Of a stretch of DNA of 64,000 bases, positions 1-7,400 are shown piece after piece. Within the stretch, counting starts at the first letter, position 1, and each line of letters opens with the position of its first letter. The stretch is from Sorangium cellulosum So ce56 (GTDB lineage: Bacteria > Myxococcota_A > Polyangia > Polyangiales > Polyangiaceae): contig NC_010162.1 of assembly GCF_000067165.1 (NCBI RefSeq), positions 11,768,501 to 11,832,500 of the forward strand, written 5' to 3'. Under the pieces are notes generated by a model that did not search any database, was not told the origin of the DNA, and saw only the letters and a program-made list of their open reading frames with translations. A program made the translations under genes and the position numbers.

Positions 1-507
1 GACGCGGCTCATGAACTCGCGGCGGGACGCGCCCCCCTGCGCGTCGGGCACGACGTGCCTCCACCCGGAGAACAGGGCGTAGAGGACCCCGTCGCGCAGG
101 TACATCGCGACGGGCGTGCCGTACATCCGGCGGGTCCCGAGGACGCGCAGCCCGTCGCGTCGTGAGACGTCGATGACGCTGAGCCCCGAGTACCCCGACA
201 TCGCGTAGAGCCTGCCGTCCTTCTCCTGGACGATGTCCGCGTCGCGGAGAGCGCGCTCCGCGATGGCTCCGCCGCGAGGCGGCACCGGCAGCTCCTCGTC
301 CGGACCTTCGCCTCCTCCCGTGCCCGAGCTGGCGTCGCCCGAGCCATCACCCGCGGGATTGCCGCCGCGGGGACCCGTCGGATTGGCGGAGATGAAGCCG
401 GTCTGGTTGGATGTGCCAGCACCACGCTCGCAACCGGCGAGTCCGACCGAGGCCGCGGTCGCAGCGAGGACGATCCAGCGGGCGCAGGCGCTGAGCGGGA
501 TGGACAT
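1..507 (-). CDS. Beta-propeller lipoprotein, C-terminus cut off
   Basis: The 169 visible residues begin with a lipoprotein signal (hydrophobic stretch ending LAGC, predicted lipidated Cys near residue 26). A Gly/Ser/Pro-rich linker follows, then a segment containing DIVQEKDGRLYAMSGYSGL and VIDVS. That pattern is typical of secreted bacterial proteins with a C-terminal beta-propeller (Beta_propel type), where the first blade opens with 'ADIVQ..dGrLY'. The ATG at 507 follows an AAGGAGAGG ribosome site by 5 bases. The protein is probably anchored in a membrane with the propeller outside the cytoplasm; substrate unknown. The window ends before the propeller is complete, so family assignment rests on one blade. 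Confidence 0.7.
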   Translation of the reverse strand, partial: MSIPLSACARWIVLAATAASVGLAGCERGAGTSNQTGFISANPTGPRGGNPAGDGSGDASSGTGGGEGPDEELPVPPRGGAIAERALRDADIVQEKDGRLYAMSGYSGLSVIDVSRRDGLRVLGTRRMYGTPVAMYLRDGVLYALFSGWRHVVPDAQGGASRREFMSRV

Positions 508-1188
508 GGTCACCTCTCCTTGACAGCAAGACGCGGGACGCAGCGCCTGTGCAAAGCGCAGCGATCTCGTCGCGCTGGCACAATCAGCAAGCGGCGGGCC
601 AGACGCATTCGCAAGGCTTCCGCGTGATTTCGGTGATGTGAGCGCGTCATGTGCCACGGTGCACGCGGGATTGCCGCCGCAGCAATGGCCCATGTCGGCA
701 CAGCCCCAGATCCTTTCCTGCGAACCGCCCCCTGGCGTGCCGGCGCTCCGCATGGGGCGCAGACACTCCATGATACCGGACAGGTGGGTACCTCGGCGGG
801 GGGCGAGCCGGTGCGGCTGGCGCTGCTCGACGCGAACGGGCCGGCGGGCAGCTTCACGAACGAGGAGGGACCGCTGCCCTGGGGAGCGAGGTGGCTCGGC
901 GCCGGTTCACACGCCAAATTCATGGCGTCTCGCCAGGACCTCCGCAGGTTCCTGAACAGGGTCTCCCGAGATCCTGGATGCTCCCTGCTGGGGCAGTTTC
1001 TTGACGGCCATGAATGGCTGTAGTGCCGCGGATGCTTCAATGCCGGAGCGCGCTGCTCACGCATTGCGCACATTCCCCTGGCCAGCCCACATTTCAGGGA
1101 TGATTCGTGCGCTGTGATCAGCAGCCTGCCACGTGCCGCGCCGGTCGGACCCGGCCCGTCCCCTGCATCGTCATGGGCGCACCATCGT
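508..1188. other. Gene-poor stretch
   Basis: About 680 bases with no reading frame that has a ribosome site together with convincing protein character. Long open frames exist on both strands, but this is expected at this GC content, and their translations are Arg/Ser/Pro-rich. It separates the leftward beta-propeller lipoprotein from the rightward repeat-protein gene, so it presumably holds both promoters; none could be recognised. Confidence 0.4.
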
Positions 1189-1228
1189 GCCCGTGGGCGC
1201 AACGTCACGCAATGACGCGCCCACGGGC
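1189..1228 (+). promoter_or_regulatory. Strong hairpin in leader of YYRPAAG gene
   Basis: A perfect 12-bp inverted repeat, GCCCGTGGGCGC (1189-1200) and GCGCCCACGGGC (1217-1228), encloses a 16-base loop that itself contains GTCA/TGAC pairing. It ends 26 bases before the ATG at 1255 and about 10 bases before the AAGGAAGGAG ribosome site. It could be a 5'-UTR stability or attenuation structure, a protein-binding palindrome, or the terminator of an upstream transcript. It lacks a T tract. Confidence 0.55.
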
Positions 1229-1254
1229 GCGACCGGAAAGGAAGGAGCCGACAA

Positions 1255-1578
1255 ATGAAGCATGTGAGAATTCTTGGCCTCATCGCCGTCAGCGCAGGCG
1301 TGTGCGGGATCTCCGCGCTTGCTTCTGCGGCGAATACCGTGCCGATCGACAACCTGAACCTCGTCGAGGAGACATCAACGCCACCGTCGCTCGACAGCGA
1401 GCGCAACGTCTACCGGCCCGCTGTCGGCTACTACCGGCCCGCTGCTGGCTATTACCGGCCCGCTGCTGGCTACTACCGGCCCGCTGCTGGCTATTACCGG
1501 CCCGCTGCTGGCTACTACCGGCCCGCTGCTGGCTATTACCGGCCGGCAGCCGGCTACTACCGGCCTTATCGGCGCTAA
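1255..1578 (+). CDS. Small secreted YYRPAAG heptad-repeat protein
   Basis: 107 residues. Residues 1-26 form a classic signal peptide (basic MKHVR, hydrophobic core, cleavage near ASA-AN). After a short acidic segment, the C-terminal half is seven heptads, one YRPAVGY and six YRPAAGY, ending YRPYRR. The repeats are rich in Tyr, Arg and Pro and strongly basic, so the mature protein is probably an extended cell-surface or extracellular polymer-binding protein; this role is inference. AAGGAAGGAG lies 7 bases before the ATG. A large hairpin sits just upstream. No homologous family was recognised. Confidence 0.8.
   Translation: MKHVRILGLIAVSAGVCGISALASAANTVPIDNLNLVEETSTPPSLDSERNVYRPAVGYYRPAAGYYRPAAGYYRPAAGYYRPAAGYYRPAAGYYRPAAGYYRPYRR
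1411..1566 (+). repeat. 21-bp coding tandem repeat with 42-bp super-unit
   Basis: The YYRPAAG heptads are encoded by 21-bp units. Successive central units alternate between CTACTACCGG and CTATTACCGG while the rest (CCCGCTGCTGG) stays fixed. The DNA therefore repeats more exactly every 42 bp, which points to expansion by duplication of pairs of units. The first and last units have diverged (GCTGTCGG and GGCAGCCGG). Confidence 0.85.
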
Positions 1579-1816
1579 GACAGGAGTAAAATTTACCGTG
1601 ACGGGCACGGCGCTGGGCGCGATCATCACGGAATACCGGGTTCGCTGTGCCGGGCGCGGAGTCGACCACCACGGGCGATTGCGCTGAGACATCGCACGTC
1701 GAGCGTCGCCGTCCGACCGCGGCCTGCGCTGCGGCCCGATGGCGACGCATTGGAAACGTGGGTGGCGAAAGCGGGTGGCACGCCGCGCGCACGACGGATC
1801 CATGGGGGTGAGCTCC

Positions 1817-2371
1817 ATGGAGGAGACAGGAAACATAGAAAAGCGCGTGCTCTTCGTGCTTCCCGCCGCTGCGATCCACCTCGGGCTGGTGCTCGTGCTG
1901 GGGGTGCTGCATGTGCGCTTGCCGTACGACGGCTGGGTGGATCGTGCGGTGGGCTATTATGGCGCGCTTTCCGGGGCCAGCAGCGCATATTCCTTCTTCG
2001 CTCCGACCGTCGGGCCCCTGCTCTGGGCCACCTTCGAGGTCAGGGATCGCGCGGGAACGCTGGCGACCGAGGCGCTTGAGACAGGAGTGAGCCGCGAAGC
2101 GGACCTCCGCGTCAAGAATATCGTCGGTATGTTCTGGGATGAGCAGGACCCGGCCGTAAGGCGCTCCCTGGTTGCCTCGTGGGCCGCGAAGGTGTTCGCC
2201 AAGCACCCAGAGGCGGACAGCGTTGTCGTCCGACTCGAGACCTACGACCTGCCCTCGATGGCGGAATACCGCGCGGGAAAGCAGCCGCGGTGGAATGTCG
2301 AATACAAGGCCAAGTTCAACCTGAAGGCGCGGGTCGCTGCCGGCGAGATCAACAAAGAGGCGACGCCATGA
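1817..2371 (+). CDS. Small membrane protein paired with HTTM gene
   Basis: 184 residues from the ATG at 1817; an in-frame ATG at 1802 is a possible alternative start. A hydrophobic segment near residues 9-31 looks like an uncleaved signal anchor. It is followed by a FFAP motif, typical of short proteins that accompany HTTM genes (resembling the DUF5819 type), and then a predicted soluble alpha/beta part facing the outside. Its stop overlaps the next start as ATGA, so the two are translationally coupled and the protein probably works with the HTTM membrane protein. Family assignment is by motif only. Confidence 0.7.
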   Translation: MEETGNIEKRVLFVLPAAAIHLGLVLVLGVLHVRLPYDGWVDRAVGYYGALSGASSAYSFFAPTVGPLLWATFEVRDRAGTLATEALETGVSREADLRVKNIVGMFWDEQDPAVRRSLVASWAAKVFAKHPEADSVVVRLETYDLPSMAEYRAGKQPRWNVEYKAKFNLKARVAAGEINKEATP

Positions 2372-3348
2372 GGCGGCCGATCTATACCCTGCTCCTGCCC
2401 AACGCCAGCGGGGCAGCTGCGCGCCTGTGGGGCTCGGTGCGGCGATTCGCGCTCGCGCCCGCGTCGGCGCGGCCCCTGGCGGCGCTCCGGATAGGGCTCG
2501 CGTCGGTGCTCTTGACGCAGGCGGCGCTGATCGCGCCCATCGTTGACGAGCTGTACGGGCGCTCGGGCATCGTCCAGGGACAGCTCCTCGACGGGTCTGG
2601 CGCGAGCGGCTTCCCCCGGATCGGCCACGTCGTGAACGCATTCTCGCGCTTCGGGGTCGGCGAGAGCTCCGTGATCGCCGGCGTGGGTGTGCTCTACGTG
2701 CTGTCGCTGGCTGGCCTCCTGCTCGGCTGGAGGACGAGGTTGTCCGCGGCGTGCGCCTGGCTCGTGCATTTGACGCTGATGATGACCGCGGAGAGGACGA
2801 ACTACGGGGCAGATCAGTTCGCGAACATCTTCCTGTTCTACCTCATCTTCATGCCTTCTGGAGCCGCGCTGTCGCTCGATCGTGTCTCTGGGCGAGCGCC
2901 GCCCGAGCCGAGCGCGACGGCGCGCCTCGCGCTGCGGGTGGTGCAGCTGCACCTGTGCCTCGTCTACCTCTCGAGCGGCGTGGAGAAGGCGCTGGGCGCG
3001 GCGTGGTGGGACGGCGACGCGATGTGGCGCTCGCTCATGCTGCCCGAGTACCGGCGGTTCGATTTCTCGTGGCTCGCTCACCACGCCTGGATCGCCGTGG
3101 CCGCGGGGTGGACCGTGCTGCTCGTGGAGATCGGGTACCCGTTCTTCATCTGGCCACGTCGGACCCGGCGGCTCTGGGTGGCGGCCACGGTCGGATTGCA
3201 CGTCGGGATCGCGGTCTTCATGAGGCTCGATGTCTTCGGCGCCATCATGTCGGTGTTCACCGTCGCCGCGTTCGGCGTGAAGGCGGACCCTCGACAGGCG
3301 CGAGCGCCCTCGGCTGCGGCGCGCTGTGCTCGGCGTGGCGACGCTTGA
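2368..3348 (+). CDS. HTTM-domain (vitamin K carboxylase-like) membrane protein
   Basis: 326 residues with about six to eight hydrophobic segments. The pattern resembles the HTTM domain (vitamin K-dependent gamma-carboxylase-like membrane domain): an amphipathic start ending in RIGLA, a segment with MMTAERTNYGADQ, then LCLVYLSSGVEKALG and W.DG.A.W. The YLSSG..K..G..WWDG signature is characteristic. The start at 2368 is chosen because it overlaps the upstream stop (ATGA). HTTM proteins in bacteria mostly have unknown substrates and often sit next to a small partner protein, as here. The last 25 residues are Ala/Arg-rich and may be dispensable. Confidence 0.85.
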   Translation: MRRPIYTLLLPNASGAAARLWGSVRRFALAPASARPLAALRIGLASVLLTQAALIAPIVDELYGRSGIVQGQLLDGSGASGFPRIGHVVNAFSRFGVGESSVIAGVGVLYVLSLAGLLLGWRTRLSAACAWLVHLTLMMTAERTNYGADQFANIFLFYLIFMPSGAALSLDRVSGRAPPEPSATARLALRVVQLHLCLVYLSSGVEKALGAAWWDGDAMWRSLMLPEYRRFDFSWLAHHAWIAVAAGWTVLLVEIGYPFFIWPRRTRRLWVAATVGLHVGIAVFMRLDVFGAIMSVFTVAAFGVKADPRQARAPSAAARCARRGDA

Positions 3349-3355
3349 CATCGAG

Positions 3356-3410
3356 CTGGCCCGTTCTGGCGCAGGAGGCCCCGTAAGCGCCGGCGGCCGG
3401 CTCGCGCGCC
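3356..3410 (+). repeat. 55-bp dispersed repeat, copy A
   Basis: This stretch starts CTGGCCCGTTCTGGC and ends near GCCGGCTCGCGC. It matches 12121-12175 at about 45 of 55 positions with no gaps and in the same orientation. Copy A lies just after the HTTM stop and 19 bases before the IS21 relic. It may be a mobile-element end or a dispersed intergenic repeat. Confidence 0.6.
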
Positions 3411-3428
3411 AGAGACCCCGCAGGCGCC

Positions 3429-4020
3429 TCAGCGCGCCGCCAGCATCCGGGCCTGGCAGCTGCGGGCAGCGCGAGCGAGGCCGCGGTGCTCGCGGGCGCG
3501 GCGCTTCTCTTCGACCAGGCGCTGGGGGTGCTCGGGCTGCTCGATCTGCTGGCCGAGGTCCCGCGAGCGGACGTGGGTGGCGACGATCTCGTTGCAGTCG
3601 GCGATGCGCACCTCATCGAGGTCGGCGAGGACGACGAGCGTGCGGCTCGTCCGGTCGTAGGGAACAGAGTAGTCGTTGAGATCAAAACGCGCGCAGGGGG
3701 TCTTTCCAACCTCGACCTCGACGCGCTCGTGGGTCGGAAACGACGTGTCGGGGTGCCCGAGCAGCACGCCGCGCTCGTCGTCGAATGCCTGGCGCACGGC
3801 GCGGGCGCGGTCCTCGACCCAGGAGTAGCTGAGCACCATGACGACGGCCCAGAGCGGGCGCAGCGCCCGGCCGACAGCCAGCTTGCCGAAGTGCGCCCAG
3901 TCGACCTGCGCTTGCTCGCCGGGCAGCGTGCGCAGCCGCTGGAATGCCTACGCCGGCTTCTTGGGGCGGAGACGACCGATCACCCCGCCATCAAAGAGCT
4001 GGATCGACAGGCGCACCATC
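3429..4020 (-). pseudogene. istA: Decayed IS21-family transposase (IstA)
   Basis: Reading leftwards, the frame contains LRTLPGEQAQVDW, which includes the first catalytic Asp region of IS21 IstA. It continues HFG...VMVLSYSW and jumps directly to the C-terminal part with VGKTP..RFDLNDYSVPY and an ATHVRS motif. Roughly 150 residues of the DDE core are therefore missing. A TAG stop interrupts the frame at 3948-3950. No istB partner is present. The element is inactive and marks a place where mobile DNA entered, directly beside the large KAP-like gene. Confidence 0.8.
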
Positions 4021-4155
4021 GGCATCAACGACGGTGCTCAGTAGCACGTGTTGACGCCCACCCTCGTCGACGTACCCGCTGGTGCCGCGGGGGCGTGGGG
4101 ATCGGTGCGTGAGCGTCGCGGCCCCTCCCCTCCCCCAGAGCCTACCAGGGGCCTT

Positions 4156-4314
4156 GGTGGCCCCATCACCCTCCAAAAAAGAGAGACGTCGCCGGTCGTT
4201 TCGCGCCCGGCTCCGGGACCTCGACACGCTTCGCGTGTCTCGGGCATCGTCGAGCCCGAGCGCGTCGTCTCCCCCGGGCCCCGTGAGCCTGCAACGGGGT
4301 GGCCCCATGACCCT
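4156..4314. repeat. 17-bp direct repeats, probable IS21 end
   Basis: GGTGGCCCCATCACCCT at 4156-4172 recurs at 4298-4314 with a single change (C to G). IS21-family elements carry several short internal copies of their terminal sequence near each end, so these may be the transposase-binding sites of the decayed element. The remaining sequence between 4041 and the start of the next gene at 4457 holds no convincing gene; it should contain the promoter of the KAP-like gene. Confidence 0.45.
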
Positions 4315-4456
4315 GGAACGTGGCAGCTCGCACGCGGCGCCGCCCCGGTCTTCCTTGGCGCGCTCTCCATCGCCTGCCACTGGATCGACAGGGGCGTGAG
4401 CGCTGTGTATTCTCCTGTAATTCCAGTCGGTGACGCGAGGCGGGAGGGGTGTCCGG

Positions 4457-7400
4457 ATGGCCAACGACAAGGGCAAGGCTCGGTTTGGCGATGGGAAGTG
4501 GAGCGCTCCGTTCGGTCGCTACGAGAACCCGGACGCGGCGGAGTGGCCCGCGAACGAGTTCCTCGTCGCGCGGGTCGAGCAGCGAAGGCGCTTCCTCAAC
4601 CTGCTCTTAACCCACGGTAGACGTGGCGCCTACCTGATCACAGGACAGCGAGGCAGCGGCAAGACGTCGTTCGTCAACTACTGCTTGAACGAGTACAGGC
4701 AGGATGTCTTCGGGCGGTTCTTGAACGGCAAAGTCGGACGCTCCATCTATGACCGCGCTGGACTCGTGACCGTCATCTGCATCTTCGGCGTGATCGCCTT
4801 CACCGGGAAAGGGTTGCTCCACTTCATCATTCACGAATGGCACCCCAGGCCGAACGAGAACCTGCGATTCGTCCTGGCGGCGCCGCTGCTGCTGGCCTTC
4901 CTGTATCCCATCATCGTCGCGCGCGGCCTCCTGGAGGTGGCGACGGACTTCGGCCTGGAGAAGGTTCGATCGGGCAAACCAACCGAGGAGCGACGCTTCC
5001 GTGATTGGCTTTACGAGCGGCGAGGTTTTCTCGCCGTGGTGGTGGTCATGCTTCTGGTGGTGCGCGGCGCCTTGATCCTGTACAGCGGCGGCTCTTGGTC
5101 TGACCGGCTGCGCGAGGCCATCTCAACCCCGGCGACCGTCGTCGCCTTCCTGATCGCTTCGACGAGCATCCTCGGCCACGCCTGCGCTCTTCGGCTGACG
5201 GAGGTCGACCAGAACAGGCGGCACAACAAGATAGCCCGCTTCCTGCGGATCCTGATGATCATCGGTTTGCTGCCCGCGCTCCTGAACTGGGCAGCCAGCC
5301 TGGGGCTCGAGCACTTGCCCGTCTTGAGCTCGGTAACACAGTGGAAACCAAACGTTGAAAGTCCGCTCTTAAAACGCTTGAGCAACTCGCTGGCGCACAT
5401 CCTGGAAGCGCCGTCCATACAAGCCGTGAAGACGCCGCTGATCATCGCCGCATTGGGCTGGATGGGAGACTTGATCGCAGGATTCTTCGGCAGATCATCC
5501 CGCCTGGACGACTGGGCAGGAAAACCGGGCGGCGATTCAAATGATGCCGGGAGGAATCGGCCGCCGCGCTTCGTTCGACAGCGCGTCATCCTCGTCACGA
5601 AGGCCGTATGCCTCGTGGTTTTCAGCGCGATTTTTATCCTCGACGCGGTTGTTTCTCGATTCAGCACGACAGGCGTCGAAATCAAAGACGAGATCACCCT
5701 GCTGGCTACGCTGGTGATCCTCTCTATAAGCATCGCTCGACTGGAGTACAACTGGATCATTCGCCCTCACCTCCGAGCGAAGTCCGGGGTCGTCATCGAC
5801 ATGGCGAGGAAGGACCACCAAGATGTGACGGTCGAGAACTACATGCGCAGGTTGGACAACCACACCTCGTTCGCGTTCCTGTACAGGTGGTGGATCCCCA
5901 GCCTCGTGGTCCGGGTCAACCTGGGGGTTGAGGCCCTAGACCACCGCCGGGTGATCGACGCGATGCTGACAGGGTTGCGGGACGCCTACGAGAGGACCTT
6001 TCTCAACTGGCGGAGCCCGCTGGCCAACGCCGGCTGGATCGTTCGCCTGATGCTGCTCGTGACGGCGACGACCCTCGTCGCCGACCACTTCTTCGTGTCA
6101 AGCGTCAACAATGCCTATATGTGCAACGAGATGTGCGCGCTTCGGCCGAAGATCAACAGGATCCTTTGCCCCGCCGGCGGAATCGGCGAGTCGATCGCAC
6201 GGGGCCTTCAGTTCGAGCTGATATCCCCCAGGGGCGACGATTCACTCTGGGACGAGCCCTGCTATGTGGATCCCGAGGCGCCCTGGCCGCGCGGAGCGTC
6301 ACGCCAGACCATCGCGCAGCTCGTTCTACCGACATCGATCCGAGACTTCGGTCAGAATGGGAACCACGACTATCGGCACTCAATCGACCTTCGACTGTAC
6401 CACTTGCTCATATTTCTCGTCCTTCTCGTCGCAGCGCGCATCATCGAACGACGATGGCCCATCTTCGCTTATCGACAGACTCTCAGGAACATCGACGACA
6501 CGATCGCGAGCCTCTCCAGCACCCTGAAGCAAGAACACGGCATTCAGCTCAGGCTGGGCAAGGAGATTTTGACCATAGGTGACAACAGAAAACAGGAAAC
6601 GGCCCCACTCGACCCTCGCACCGTCGAGCTGATGTTCCTGCGTCTGTTGCATCAGATCGACGAGGCCGCGCTGCGTTTGCCGTTCGTCGCAGGAGCGCAT
6701 GTTAGCGTGCCCGTGCCGGATGTCTTCTTCGTGTTCGACGAGCTGGACAAGCTCGGTACGCGCAAGGGGCCAGCCTCGCCTGCTCCGGGTTCGGACGAGG
6801 GCCCAGCCGTCTCGAACAGTCCAGGGCGGGAGCGCGCCGTCCTTCTCAAGAACCTACTCTCCGATCTCAAGAATGTTCTGTCGTCTGCCCCGGCGCGCTT
6901 CATCTTTGTGGGCGGCAGGAACTTGCATGACGAATGGCTGGCCGATCAGACATCACGACAGCCGCTTCTAACCCGCCTGTTCGTGGCCGAGATCTACCTA
7001 CCCAGTCTGCTCACGGATCGGTATGACATGGACCGACTGGAGTCGGGGGTCGAGGAGTTCATCCGCGCCCAGCTGAACCGGGCGAACATAATTTATGGTG
7101 CCTGGATGCGGTCGCGCACACTCCGCTGGATGCGCCATGCGCCACGGGAGTATCTGGCGCCGTCCTTCGTGCCGCATGAAAATCTGCCCGAATTTCGACT
7201 TCCGTTCCATTCGATCACGGATAGCGCTAGCTCCAGCGCGGCCCATCAGGGCAAGACGGCGAGCGATCCCAACGACCCGAATGCCCAGAGTGTATTGCGC
7301 CCCAGCGACGTCGCTGAGCAACTGAGTATTCTAGCTAGATCCTGTCGTATTCCACAGGATGGGCGCGATGATGGATGGCGCAAAGTACTATATGGTCGAC

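Noticed and set aside
510..1406. A 298-residue open frame on the minus strand
   Set aside because: It overlaps the repeat-protein gene and its leader, has no ribosome site, and is Arg/Ser/Pro-rich as expected from composition.
4048..4620. A plus-strand protein upstream of the KAP-like gene
   Set aside because: Pro/Gly/Arg-rich, crosses the real start at 4457 in another frame, and overlaps probable IS21 end repeats.
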